Made by a program: the position numbers and the translations under genes | Shown here: positions 33,924-43,214 of the stretch, one piece after another | Numbering within the stretch: position 1 is the stretch's first letter | Layout: every line of letters begins with the position of its first letter | Notes under the pieces: generated by a model | What the model was told of the DNA's origin: nothing | Seen by the model: the letters and a program-made list of their open reading frames with translations, nothing else | Databases searched by the model: none | IMG/VR virus record: IMGVR_UViG_3300042691_001185 | Coordinates: 1 to 47,289 of that record | Direction: 5' to 3' (one strand) | Source: a virus | DNA length: 47,289 bases

Positions 33924-36900
33924 TAGTTATTTCCTGCACTTGTTATTGTTTGTTGACTTGTTATTCTTGCGGTAGTTGTAATTAATCCGGAACTCTTTAT
34001 CTTACTAGCTGTGATTGCAGTAATAACTTCAATGTCATCTACTGTTGCACCGTTAATAAAAATTTGATCTTTTTCAGCTCTTATTTCGTACAAACTACCA
34101 AATGTAAGAGTTGACTGTTTAGGAACTATGATAAAATTTACTATGTTAGGCGCTAGTCTATTCATAACATACGCTGAAAGCTCTGTAAAGTAAAAGTTGC
34201 CGCCAAAATCCCAATTTTCTAATGCAAAAAATTCGTTGATTGCAGATAAAACTTTCGACTTAGCATCGTTGTCGCTGATAACAACTTCTGCATTTTTAAC
34301 AATTTTAAAAACTGCTTGCACATCTGGACTAGCTTTTGATCCAAATAATACTTTATATTTTACTGGATGATAAATGATCTCATCTGAAATTGATTTAATT
34401 TTATTCAAATCAGTTGATAACATATTGTATAGAAAATCAGAACTAGGTGCTAGAGGCTCTGTTGCAATAGTGTCATCTAACCATTCTCTAAATGTCTTGT
34501 CATAGTCTTTAGTTAAAATAAACACATCGACCATATTAGTCAATCCTGGATCAATTCTTGACTCATAGTCTGCATTATGAATATATTGGAATTTAATATT
34601 TGCTCGGCCGAAGTACACTCGATAATTTAAAGACACTACAAATCCATTTACTAGACTATATTGTTTAACAACATTTGTATCTATAAAATAATAATACTGT
34701 CCGTCAACTCCACTTAAAGGTTGTGTGTTTAAAATTAATACAGTGTTATTAGAATTATCAATCCAGCGGTAGTCTTCTTGTCCTTGCTCAATTATATACA
34801 ATTCAAGTACTACATATTTTTCATTGTTTGCAACAGGATTTAAAGGATCTGCAGGATCAACAATTTCATCAAAGATATTAGGATCGTCAACAATGCTGTC
34901 ATCGTCAGTATCTGCAAAGGTTACTTCAATTTTTTTAGTATCAACATAACCGTCAAGTCCTTTGAACTCTTCAGTAATTTCCCATTCTCTATCATAGGTA
35001 AAAGGTATAGTGTCACTTGGCTGTGTGTTAATGCTTAAAATTTTAATTTTATCTTTAACAATTGTATTTGTTCTAGTATCATAAATTTTATCACTAGCAT
35101 CAAAATAGAAACGTATTTGCTGATCACTTTCAAATATAAATCTTAGTAGTCTAGATTTAACAGTATAAAATTCAGTATCAGTAGTAAACAATATCATCCA
35201 ACTAGAATCTGATTGTTGGTTACTGTTGCTTCCTTGATTACCTAGGTTAAAATTACTAGCAGTGTCTAAATTAACTTCAAAGATAATTTTCCAGACTCTG
35301 CTCTCAACATCATATCGAAGTCCAAACGGCTTGTTCGAAAATACTAGGTCGACCATTGTAGCAACTGTACTGTCATCGATCGTTGTTCTCCATGCAGGTA
35401 CAATCTGTGCAAGTCTAGCCAATGTTGGTACTATATCATTTAATATAATTGTGCCTGACCCGTCAGCTAATATGCCAGTGCCATTGTTTGTTCCGTCGCC
35501 ACTAATTGATACAATCTTACACCATATAGTAGTTGCAGCATTAAGAGGAAACTGTGTTCCTGATAAGACTGTTACTATCTGATTATTATTACTTCTATCA
35601 AAGTATTGGGTAGTAGGATCAGCAACTGTAAATTTAACCAATGCGCCAGGTGTAGCAAATCTTAATAATGTACTTGTGTATACTCCTGTTTTGTAAGGAG
35701 TATTTGGTTCAGGTGCGGTGCCACCAATATAACCAGTTGATTGATTAACATCTGTTGTTTTATTATACCAAGAAACACTTAGTGACTCGGTTGCAATTTT
35801 AGTAAATTTTGAATAATAGAAATCTCTAAGTTGTTTTGATTTTAAAGTTTCCAACAGTTGATTATAGATTACTGCTTGTATATCTGTACGAGTAGCATAA
35901 CTGAATCTAAAACTGTCAGTGTATTCTTCTTTATACAGGGCACCATCGTCAGCAAATAAGTTTGTTTTAGAGTATTTTCCAGTTGGGTCAACTAGATCAA
36001 AATAACGACTAATACCGCTAGATGTGCGATTAATTGCTTTAACTTTGACTACTTGTTGATTAACACTTAAGGGAGTAATGTTGTAATCTTCCCCAGTAAT
36101 CATACGATTCTGCGTGTAATACGTTGCAGGTGCATTAGCTTTAATGCTGTCGTTTGATTCTGTAGCTGCCGAATTTGCTACAGATGTTTGAAGGCTTACA
36201 GTTACTGATAATGTTTCTACTTGATTAAAATTAGAAACATAAGGTATTTCAATTGTTACATTTCTAATGTCTTTAGGATTAATAGTAAACGCAATTCCAG
36301 TGCTTTGTCTGTAATATGTACGGAATGTGCCTCTTGGTAGATTACCAAAAGTACCGTCACTAAAAGACAAACTAACTTTGTCTTCGGCTTTTGTAATAAC
36401 AGAATAAATGTTTCTTATAGATTTTTTTAGACTGTTATAGATTGTATTGTTGCCTTCTAAAGACGAAATTTTAGCCCAATATTCCGACTCTTGGCCTTGA
36501 CTATCAAGTTTGTATAACCAGACGTCATCATTATTAATATTAATTGCATCAATATCAACAATTTCGTTCGTGCTAGGCTGGTCAATGGTAAATGTGCCTT
36601 GATTTAAAATGCCCTGACGGAAATGTATAAAGAATCCAGTATTAGTGCTACCGTTTCCTTTTCCGTCATTTCGGTAGATAAATGCCAGTCTATTTCCTAC
36701 AGCAGGTGGTTCTTCATACAAATAAGTCTGATCCTTAAATGTTGTTGATACGATTTCAAAAGGTAAATTCCTGCCGTCTACTGATTTGTTAAATCCATAA
36801 ACAGGAACATCAAGATTGCTGGCTTGAAAACGATATTGTTCTGTAGGAATACCGTAAATTTCATTTTTATCGTCTGGATTACCAAATTGACGATTAACTG

Positions 36901-37393
36901 GCAATGCTGCATTAATTACTTTAATAAATTGATCGTACCAATTGGCATTTGAAGGATCGTTCCACGATACTGTCTGTCCTGAAAGATTTCTTCCGTTAGA
37001 ATCGTATATAATTTGCGTGGTAGAAACTGTAGTAAACTTTAATAATCCGCTAGCTGCAATATTTCGCTTGGCATTATAGCTTAATAGACGGGCAAGACGT
37101 ATAATACTTTCTCTACGTTCAGATAACTCTAAAAAGTTATCTCTAGCATTCATGTCAATACGGAATGCAATACTTTGTCCAAGGAATGCGATAAGATCAA
37201 TTAGAGCAAGATATTCGCTAGATTCAATATAATCGTTAAAATCTTCAGGATAATTTTCACGGATATACTGAACCATTACCCTACGTAGGTTCTCAAAGTC
37301 GTAGCTTTGAAAGTCTGCATTGCGGAAACTTTGGTAGATACGTTTCCAATCTTCCGCTACTAGTAATCTATTTTGTCTATCAGTTGTTGACAT
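33923..37393 (-). CDS. gp6: Baseplate wedge protein gp6
   Basis: Forms the dimeric clamp of the baseplate wedge in T4. The conserved N-terminal region is clear: RIYQSFRNADFQSYDFENLR, IRENYPEDFNDYIESSEY, LIDLIAFLGQSIAFRIDMNA and RESIIRLARLLSYNAKRNIA. The C-terminal part holds the typical IVPKQSTLTFGSLYEIRAEK. At 1156 residues it is much longer than T4 gp6 (660), as usual for the aquatic T4-like group, with extra beta-rich inserts between about 400 and 900. The frame opens at a TTG (37405), but the ATG at 37393 with GGAAGG upstream is the better start. A CTAAATA box lies 20 bases ahead. It is followed with one-base overlap by the giant protein. Confidence 0.93.
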   Translation of the reverse strand: MSTTDRQNRLLVAEDWKRIYQSFRNADFQSYDFENLRRVMVQYIRENYPEDFNDYIESSEYLALIDLIAFLGQSIAFRIDMNARDNFLELSERRESIIRLARLLSYNAKRNIAASGLLKFTTVSTTQIIYDSNGRNLSGQTVSWNDPSNANWYDQFIKVINAALPVNRQFGNPDDKNEIYGIPTEQYRFQASNLDVPVYGFNKSVDGRNLPFEIVSTTFKDQTYLYEEPPAVGNRLAFIYRNDGKGNGSTNTGFFIHFRQGILNQGTFTIDQPSTNEIVDIDAININNDDVWLYKLDSQGQESEYWAKISSLEGNNTIYNSLKKSIRNIYSVITKAEDKVSLSFSDGTFGNLPRGTFRTYYRQSTGIAFTINPKDIRNVTIEIPYVSNFNQVETLSVTVSLQTSVANSAATESNDSIKANAPATYYTQNRMITGEDYNITPLSVNQQVVKVKAINRTSSGISRYFDLVDPTGKYSKTNLFADDGALYKEEYTDSFRFSYATRTDIQAVIYNQLLETLKSKQLRDFYYSKFTKIATESLSVSWYNKTTDVNQSTGYIGGTAPEPNTPYKTGVYTSTLLRFATPGALVKFTVADPTTQYFDRSNNNQIVTVLSGTQFPLNAATTIWCKIVSISGDGTNNGTGILADGSGTIILNDIVPTLARLAQIVPAWRTTIDDSTVATMVDLVFSNKPFGLRYDVESRVWKIIFEVNLDTASNFNLGNQGSNSNQQSDSSWMILFTTDTEFYTVKSRLLRFIFESDQQIRFYFDASDKIYDTRTNTIVKDKIKILSINTQPSDTIPFTYDREWEITEEFKGLDGYVDTKKIEVTFADTDDDSIVDDPNIFDEIVDPADPLNPVANNEKYVVLELYIIEQGQEDYRWIDNSNNTVLILNTQPLSGVDGQYYYFIDTNVVKQYSLVNGFVVSLNYRVYFGRANIKFQYIHNADYESRIDPGLTNMVDVFILTKDYDKTFREWLDDTIATEPLAPSSDFLYNMLSTDLNKIKSISDEIIYHPVKYKVLFGSKASPDVQAVFKIVKNAEVVISDNDAKSKVLSAINEFFALENWDFGGNFYFTELSAYVMNRLAPNIVNFIIVPKQSTLTFGSLYEIRAEKDQIFINGATVDDIEVITAITASKIKSSGLITTTARITSQQTITSAGNN

Positions 37394-37413
37394 ACGCCTT
37401 CCCAATTATTGAG

Positions 37414-37420
37414 TATTTAG
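37414..37420 (-). promoter_or_regulatory. Late-promoter-like box CTAAATA before gp6
   Basis: CTAAATA on the - strand (37420-37414), in the 55-base gap between gp25 and gp6, 20 bases from the gp6 ATG. Same sequence and similar spacing as the boxes at 43166 and 14788. A late start for gp6 and the giant protein is the natural reading. Confidence 0.62.
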
Positions 37421-37448
37421 CGTATATTATTATGTGTGTAGTTAATTA

Positions 37449-37892
37449 TTAAGCAATTAAACCGTTATCTTGATCGAATTTAAACTGTATTGACTCTTGT
37501 ATGTTGTAAGGAAAATAGACTAAGGTACACTCAACTTGTAAACCTGTTTCGTAAGGTGTTACTATAATTTTTTCTGCACGTACTCTGGGATCATAGTTAA
37601 TAACTGTTTCTACATCTTTTGTAATCATTTCTACCATTTCATTTGTTAACGGTTCAAAGATAACGTCCCAAATAATAGTTCCAAATGTAGGTTGCTCTAA
37701 TCTTTCACCCAATCGTATGTGAAAATGATTTATAATATCCTGTTTGATTAAGAATAAATCATACAGCGCAAAGCTCTCAGTAGCCGTAGATACTGTGCTA
37801 AAACCTTTGTAAGTCTTAGATCCTGTAATAACTTGCTGTTGAATAGAACCTCTTAATGTGATTCTATCATATAGTTGAGAACTTGTTGCCAT
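37449..37892 (-). CDS. gp25: Baseplate wedge protein gp25 (GPW/gp25 family)
   Basis: 147 residues, close to T4 gp25 (132). The conserved core is present: HFHIRLGERLEQPTFGTIIW at about 57-76, then DVIFEPLTNEMVE, and the C-terminal YDPRVRAEKIIVTPYETG. In contractile tails this protein sits at the sheath initiation site and nucleates sheath assembly; the EPR-type core of the family is represented by the EQPTFG/FEPLT region. AAGG lies 11 bases before the ATG, a rather long spacing. It follows gp5 by seven bases and precedes gp6, a gene order common in aquatic T4-like phages. Confidence 0.93.
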   Translation of the reverse strand: MATSSQLYDRITLRGSIQQQVITGSKTYKGFSTVSTATESFALYDLFLIKQDIINHFHIRLGERLEQPTFGTIIWDVIFEPLTNEMVEMITKDVETVINYDPRVRAEKIIVTPYETGLQVECTLVYFPYNIQESIQFKFDQDNGLIA

Positions 37893-37899
37893 ACTTTAT

Positions 37900-39747
37900 T
37901 TAACCTTGTTGAGACGGGCCAACTTTAGAGAACGTATCAGTTGATGTAGAATATGTTCTCCAAGCGCCTGCTGGTTCTTTCATATCTAATGTAAAATCGC
38001 CTTGTGCGTTTAATTCTTCGCCGTCTGTAGACTCGTACCTACCTTCTTTATCTCTATCAAGTTTATCTGGCTTATAGTTTAACGGATCTAAATTTTCATG
38101 ATGCGGGTAAGGTTCTGGAGTAGGCATTCTACGTACTATCGCTTCTGTACTAATTAAAGATTGCCATTCATCTTGACTGGTTAAATCTACTATTGTATGC
38201 AACTTTAATCTCTGTGGTAAGCCTGCTTCAGCAGCATCAGGGCCGCCAGCGGCAGCGGCAGCCGGTTGTGCTGGGTTGCCACTACTGTTCATATGAATCT
38301 GACTAGCAGTTTCCAAATGATTTCCTGTAGTTTTGATATGATGCGTTCCGCCAGTTGTAACCTTCCTATCTCCAGTAACTGTGTGATCAAATGTGCCGTT
38401 GTGTGTTATCTTAATGTTTCCATTGATAATAACATCTGTATTTCCACCAGTAGTAGTTTTTACAGTTCCGCTTTGTGTAACAAAATTTTCAATTACACTG
38501 TTATAAACAGTGTGTAAGAAATCTTTTTCGTACAATTTATCTACTTGCAACTTTACATGATGTTTGTAATTTTGTTCGTAAGTTTTATCTACATCTTGTT
38601 TGATTTGTATTTTTTGATTGCCGTCTACAATTAAAATTTGATCGCCTATAACATGGGTGTGCTTTTCACCTTTAACTTTTGTATTAAAGTTTCTACCTGC
38701 TTCCATGTTGATATCGCGGTCTGCATAAAAATTAAAGTCTTGCTTGGTCCTAAAACTGATGCTGTCTTCTGCATAGACTTCCATCTTACCGTCACTGGTT
38801 AATTCAATCCATGCTGTGCCGCGGCTGTTACTAATATAAATCAAATCTTCACTATTATGCATTAAAATTTGATGCCCTGTACGTGTACGCAGTCTAATCA
38901 GTTCATTGTGCAAGATATCTTTTATACCTGACTCACCTTGTTCAACTGCACCGTATTCTGGCGGACCTTCGTGTGCTTTAGTTTTACGCAGAAACTTGTC
39001 GTCACCGTCATCCATGACAAAACTTGAGCCGCCTAATCGACTAACATAAGCATTAGGAATCTTATGTTCGTGTTTTCCTACTTTTCCTTGTTTGCCTGTT
39101 TTATCTACCGGGCCCGGAGTACTGATGCCAAATACCATGCTAGGTACTTCTCGACGAGCACTTGAGGTTGTAATACCTCTAATGTCGTCTTTTAACAATC
39201 CTTGTGCTTCTAACTTCTTAGCACTTGGATGTTCAGGTTTTAATTTTTTAGTAGTGTCAGATTGCGTTTCACTGTGTATAATTTTATTATATTCAGTAAC
39301 TGGTACTCTAGTTTTTTCAGTATCAGTTTCTCTACTACTGTCAACAACATACTGTGTAGCAGCATATCCCGGCAGGCTAAAATTTATATCTTCGTTTTGT
39401 ACACAACCAAACCAAAAACCTTTTCTAGTGTCGCCGCCAATGAAAATACAAGCAACAATTTGCCCTACATCTGGCGGAACAAACCACATGCCGTAGGACT
39501 TCTGTGTATTATTATGAGTATCTGGATCTTCACTTACATAATCAATACTAGTAGATCCGTAGAAAGGATTAAGATACTTTACAGTCCTTAATTGTCCTTC
39601 ACGATCCTCGTCATTACCTGATTCAAGTAAGAGTTGTACTTCAAGTGTTCCCATATAACTAGGATCAAGATGACTAACAACTTTTGCAAGAAACGGTCCT
39701 GCGTCGGGTGTAGTGGCGTTTGCGCCTTTTCTAAAATTTTCTGCCAT
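37900..39747 (-). CDS. gp5: Baseplate hub spike protein gp5 without lysozyme domain
   Basis: 615 residues. The N-terminal OB-fold (about 18-118: FLAKVVSHLDPSYMGTLEVQ, then YGMWFVPPDVGQIVACIFIG and GFWFGCVQ) is that of T4 gp5 and related spike proteins. A charged linker (about 150-260) follows where T4 carries its tail lysozyme; no lysozyme catalytic pattern is visible there. A gp5-C-like domain (RTRTGHQILMHNSEDLIYIS, WIELTSDGKMEVYAED) leads into a repetitive beta-helix (about 335-480; KVKGEKHTHVIGDQILIVDG, NTDVIINGNIKITHNG) that should form the trimeric needle. The C-terminal 100 residues are Pro/Asp-rich. The ATG has no Shine-Dalgarno; AAATCAAATAAACT precedes it. Confidence 0.92.
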   Translation of the reverse strand: MAENFRKGANATTPDAGPFLAKVVSHLDPSYMGTLEVQLLLESGNDEDREGQLRTVKYLNPFYGSTSIDYVSEDPDTHNNTQKSYGMWFVPPDVGQIVACIFIGGDTRKGFWFGCVQNEDINFSLPGYAATQYVVDSSRETDTEKTRVPVTEYNKIIHSETQSDTTKKLKPEHPSAKKLEAQGLLKDDIRGITTSSARREVPSMVFGISTPGPVDKTGKQGKVGKHEHKIPNAYVSRLGGSSFVMDDGDDKFLRKTKAHEGPPEYGAVEQGESGIKDILHNELIRLRTRTGHQILMHNSEDLIYISNSRGTAWIELTSDGKMEVYAEDSISFRTKQDFNFYADRDINMEAGRNFNTKVKGEKHTHVIGDQILIVDGNQKIQIKQDVDKTYEQNYKHHVKLQVDKLYEKDFLHTVYNSVIENFVTQSGTVKTTTGGNTDVIINGNIKITHNGTFDHTVTGDRKVTTGGTHHIKTTGNHLETASQIHMNSSGNPAQPAAAAAGGPDAAEAGLPQRLKLHTIVDLTSQDEWQSLISTEAIVRRMPTPEPYPHHENLDPLNYKPDKLDRDKEGRYESTDGEELNAQGDFTLDMKEPAGAWRTYSTSTDTFSKVGPSQQG

Positions 39748-39759
39748 AGTTTATTTGAT

Positions 39760-42018
39760 TTAAGGATCTGGTGGTTGATCCGGCATAGGATTCTTATCAG
39801 GATAGTTACCAGATGACGGGGTGGATACAGCTGACGGTTGTCCTGGAATTCTATACAATGTTATTCGTTGGGTAAATTTACCTCTGTTAAATGTGCTTTC
39901 AACTTCTTGGACCCTGTACTTACCTGTAAACTCTCTTACAATTTTTCCACCAGCAAAGTCATAAAATCCAGTGTCAGTATTAGCATCTTCTGGAGTTCTA
40001 AAAGTTACTTTTACAATAATCTGCCCTTCTTGCCAGTTCATTGAACCTTCTGAATTGATAGGACCGCTTCCTGGAATTGTAAAGTTGCCCATACCACTAT
40101 TTCCTATGAAGTACGGGTCTCCTAGTATAGTTAAATCAAGCTTCATTAAGTCGTTACCATTAGTGGCCAAATCGTGAAACTGTCTAGCTGCTTGAGTCGC
40201 ATAGTCGTCAGGTACGCCAGCGCCGCCAAATTTAGCTGTTGAAGTTCCTGTTTTATCTCTACGAACTACTTCTGCACCAGTTCCGCCCGATGGTTGCTCT
40301 GATGGCGGGGATCCACCAGCTGGAGGTGGTACAGCATTTCCAGTAGCAGGAGATAGCACAGTAGTTTCAGAATTCCTGCCGCCGTCAGCATTAAATGCTC
40401 TATAAAAATCAGTATTATAGTTAATCTGAAAATCTAATATATCGTAATTTTTACCAGTGTAGATATAATTAAATTCTCTAGCAACAGGAGGATCATCTGG
40501 GGCTTTAGATTTTGTGTTTGGAGGCAAAAAGATTGTTGCGTCTACTTCGTAAGGCACAACTCTAAAAATTACTTTCTTAGCTTTTTCTCCGGTTTTTGGA
40601 TCTTCGTCGGATATATTATGAAAATGCGTTTCAATACGCCACCAAATAACTTTACCCTGTGCGGTTTGATTAGCTTCTTCTAACGCCTTTCTACCATAGT
40701 CACTTGTTAAAATAACCTGATTAATAATATCTTGAACTGTAGATCCTTGAGCAAATTTAAAATCAGCATTTCTTGTATTAATTTTTATTTCGCCTCGAGT
40801 ATAAACTCCTGAAGCTGGATCATAAGTTGCGCCATCTTTAGCAAATTGACTATCTGCTTTATTGTACTGATTTAACCCTAATTCTGATTCTCCAATTAAA
40901 TTGCCGTCACTGTTGCTAGTGTACGGTGCTGGAGGAAATACTATATCAATTTCATGTGCATAAGTGACATTCTTTTTTCTGTCTTTGTCATCTTTAAGTT
41001 TATCATTAATAATTTTCTTTAAGCTCTTAGCAGAATCTTTCAATAGTGCCTTAACTGTTTTTGGGCCGCCATCGTCGCAACTAAAACTAGCATCTGTTTT
41101 TATTTCTGCAAAACTAGTTGACATGCCACCTTCATTCCAAGGAGATGCAGCAATTTCATATTCAGAACCTTTTGCAGTAACTTTCATTGCAACATCTCGT
41201 ATCTTTATATGAATAGCTTTATTAGTATTAGGTATAGTTTGAGATAGACTGTCTGCGTCAAAGTGTCCTGTAAACTCAATCTTTAACATGTATGACGCAG
41301 CGGCATAATTTTTGTTGCCTGCTTGTAGTGCCGCTGTTTGTAAACTTTCCCAAAATTTACCCATACTGTAGGGCTCAATTACTTTAAAAGTAATATCATG
41401 TACATTAGAATTTCCAGCTTGTTGATCTAATCCAACAGTTCCGCTTAGTCGTACATTGTCAATAAATGTAGTTGCACCAACTACAGGTTGACTGTGTTTT
41501 TCGCTAATGATACAGATTGATCCGCCTCTATCTCCGCCATTTACTTCACCGTCAGTTAATGCCCATAAAGAAAATAGATAGTTATATGATGCGTAGGCAT
41601 GTAAGGGGTTAGACATGGCACTACCAGTAAATCCTGCCATACCTATACCAGAGCCGCTGCCGCCAAACAAATTAGCAATATTATTAACTGCACTTGTAAT
41701 TGCTCCAACGGCTGCACCTGCTGCGGCAACTGCTCCTACGGCACCCATAATTTTTCCAGCAGCATTTGTTAAGCCTGCATTGCCTGTTAGTGCTCCTAGA
41801 GCACCTACTGCGGCTGCGGCAGATCCTGCTCCGGCAACTACTCCTGGAATTGAACCAACTATTCCAGTGCCAACATTAGTTAACCCGTTAACCGCAGAAT
41901 TACGTATATCGGCAGCTGAACGACCAATTGAACTTAATCCAGCGGCAGTCTGTTGAACTCCACTTACTACTCTTGAAGTAGTGGCGGCTGCTGTAGTTGC
42001 GGCATTTAATAACCCCAT
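39760..42018 (-). CDS. Baseplate hub-like structural protein with hydrophobic Ala/Gly N-terminus
   Basis: 752 residues. Residues 1-118 are Ala/Gly-rich, apolar and low in charge, ending in a FGGSGSG linker (118-124). The body follows: HAYASYNYLFSLWALTDGEV, NVHDITFKVIEPYSMGKFWE and ASYMLKIEFTGHFDADS. The last part has GKYRVQEVESTFNRGKFTQR, a pattern seen at the end of contractile-tail hub proteins of the gp27/gpD type. Adjacent to gp5, it is a good candidate for the gp27-equivalent hub, but I do not recognise strict gp27 homology. The start is two bases after gp53. Region 555-595 is Pro/Gly-rich and flexible. Role inferred from position and C-terminal pattern. Confidence 0.75.
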   Translation of the reverse strand: MGLLNAATTAAATTSRVVSGVQQTAAGLSSIGRSAADIRNSAVNGLTNVGTGIVGSIPGVVAGAGSAAAAVGALGALTGNAGLTNAAGKIMGAVGAVAAAGAAVGAITSAVNNIANLFGGSGSGIGMAGFTGSAMSNPLHAYASYNYLFSLWALTDGEVNGGDRGGSICIISEKHSQPVVGATTFIDNVRLSGTVGLDQQAGNSNVHDITFKVIEPYSMGKFWESLQTAALQAGNKNYAAASYMLKIEFTGHFDADSLSQTIPNTNKAIHIKIRDVAMKVTAKGSEYEIAASPWNEGGMSTSFAEIKTDASFSCDDGGPKTVKALLKDSAKSLKKIINDKLKDDKDRKKNVTYAHEIDIVFPPAPYTSNSDGNLIGESELGLNQYNKADSQFAKDGATYDPASGVYTRGEIKINTRNADFKFAQGSTVQDIINQVILTSDYGRKALEEANQTAQGKVIWWRIETHFHNISDEDPKTGEKAKKVIFRVVPYEVDATIFLPPNTKSKAPDDPPVAREFNYIYTGKNYDILDFQINYNTDFYRAFNADGGRNSETTVLSPATGNAVPPPAGGSPPSEQPSGGTGAEVVRRDKTGTSTAKFGGAGVPDDYATQAARQFHDLATNGNDLMKLDLTILGDPYFIGNSGMGNFTIPGSGPINSEGSMNWQEGQIIVKVTFRTPEDANTDTGFYDFAGGKIVREFTGKYRVQEVESTFNRGKFTQRITLYRIPGQPSAVSTPSSGNYPDKNPMPDQPPDP

Positions 42019-42019
42019 T

Positions 42020-42325
42020 TTATAATCCTAATACTTTCATTAACCTATCGCCTTTAGGAATATAAATCTGTGTACCTGGTATAAAATCGTAGATAGGATC
42101 TTGTAGTACATCAAGATTTCTCTGCATAAACACCCACCATAATTTAGAATTTTTATACAAGTCAAATGCTAGTAAATCTGGACGGTGATTATATTGTGAC
42201 TCAATAGTATAAAGAAAATCGTCAGGCTCTGCAGGCACAGGGCGAATCTTTAAAAAGTCTAGATAGCCTTCTTTTATAGAAGTTTCTTTCCAAAGACTTG
42301 TAGGTTTATATGTTGCTGTTGTCAT
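42020..42325 (-). CDS. gp53: Baseplate wedge protein gp53
   Basis: 101 residues. The core RPDLLAFDLYKNSKLWWVFM, followed by QRNLDVLQDPIYDFIPGTQI and YIPKGDRLMKVLGL, is the conserved gp53 pattern of aquatic T4-like phages; the last part resembles a LysM-like PGTxIxIP motif. T4 gp53 is longer (196 residues), so this is the short form. In T4, gp53 joins wedges to one another. The ATG overlaps the upstream stop (TAATG) and the next gene begins two bases after its stop, so expression is tied to its neighbours. Confidence 0.9.
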   Translation of the reverse strand: MTTATYKPTSLWKETSIKEGYLDFLKIRPVPAEPDDFLYTIESQYNHRPDLLAFDLYKNSKLWWVFMQRNLDVLQDPIYDFIPGTQIYIPKGDRLMKVLGL

Positions 42326-43137
42326 TATACGAATCCTGCACTTCCGCCATTAATAAAAGATTGTAAATTAAATGTTTTGATTTTTTCTCTACTATAGATA
42401 GGTTGTAAACTTACACTAAAGTTACTCTTAATAGGTACATGACTTGATCCTGTACTAATGTAATCTACGCCACTTGGTAAATCAACACTATAAGATTTAA
42501 TAATTACTGGGATGTCTTTAAAAACATAATTACCGTAAGCATTAAATTTTAAAATAATAGGCGGATTGCCGTCTGAAAACATTTTAGTGGTAGCTCTTAA
42601 AAAATTAACTGCTTTGATCCAAACATCTGCTTGCATTGCATCTTCAACATAAAATGGTGCTGAAATTGATATACTTTCAGCTTTGCTATTTTGATAAGAG
42701 AAAAAACTGTAATTCTGGTGTGTAATTGGTTGCTCGTCATAAGTAGCACCACCCTGAATTTGAATTGTTGGAGTATAGGGGAATACTAGTTCACCTAGGG
42801 GGCAAGTTAATCTTGCTCTCCAGTCGCCACTACCGCCACCTCCACCAAATATACTAGCGATTGCGCCCAAAGCTCCGGCGGCTTGGCCGATAGCTCCGTT
42901 AAATAGTGCTGCTCCGGCTGCAAACTTAGCAACTGGATTTCCGCCCGGGGGAAGACTAATACTTCTTAACGCACTAACAGACGCAACTGCACCTTGTGCA
43001 GAATTAATTGCACCTGAAATTCTTCCTGCGGTACCGGCGATCGTACCTAATGTACCCATGGCTTGTGTACCAATTGAACCTATTGTTGATGAGGCTTGGC
43101 CTACTGCTCCGGAAAAACTATCAAATGGACCTGGCAT
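42325..43137 (-). CDS. Baseplate/tail-tube-associated structural protein
   Basis: 270 residues. Residues 1-96 are Ala/Gly/Ser/Ile-rich and apolar, closing with a FGGGGGSG linker at 97-104, very like the N-terminus of the 752-residue neighbour. The conserved body starts GDWRARLTCPLGELVFPYTP, continues with ITHQNYSFFSYQNSKAESIS, WIKAVNFLRATTKMFSDGNP and IIKSYSVDLPSGVDYIST, and resembles a widespread virion protein of marine T4-like phages that may correspond to gp48 or gp54 (tube cap/initiator). That assignment is uncertain. It is the first gene of the long - strand late block, with AAAGGAG before the ATG and a CTAAATA box 22 bases ahead. Confidence 0.8.
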   Translation of the reverse strand: MPGPFDSFSGAVGQASSTIGSIGTQAMGTLGTIAGTAGRISGAINSAQGAVASVSALRSISLPPGGNPVAKFAAGAALFNGAIGQAAGALGAIASIFGGGGGSGDWRARLTCPLGELVFPYTPTIQIQGGATYDEQPITHQNYSFFSYQNSKAESISISAPFYVEDAMQADVWIKAVNFLRATTKMFSDGNPPIILKFNAYGNYVFKDIPVIIKSYSVDLPSGVDYISTGSSHVPIKSNFSVSLQPIYSREKIKTFNLQSFINGGSAGFV

Positions 43138-43159
43138 TATTTGGACTCCTTTGTCATAC

Positions 43160-43166
43160 TATTTAG
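43160..43166 (-). promoter_or_regulatory. Late-promoter-like box CTAAATA at the head of the structural block
   Basis: CTAAATA on the - strand (43166-43160), 22 bases before the ATG at 43137 with AAAGGAG between. It directly abuts the -35 box (43167) of the gp55 promoter on the other strand, so the two promoters are back to back with no spare bases. Confidence 0.65.
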
Positions 43167-43195
43167 TTGACAAAATTAAGTACATAGTTTATAAT
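43167..43195 (+). promoter_or_regulatory. Consensus sigma70 promoter for gp55
   Basis: Perfect TTGACA (43167-43172), 17-base spacer, perfect TATAAT (43190-43195). Expected start near 43202, only about 13 bases before the ATG at 43215, so the leader is almost absent and the ribosome site is weak (TTGGA or AGGAA). This points to early transcription of gp55 by host polymerase. Confidence 0.88.
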
Positions 43196-43214
43196 TATAG
43201 GAACTTGGACTATT

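Noticed and set aside
37897-37903. TTAAATA on the - strand just before gp25
   Set aside because: Only a few bases from the gp25 ATG and overlapping the gp5 stop; a promoter here would start transcription inside or after the start codon.
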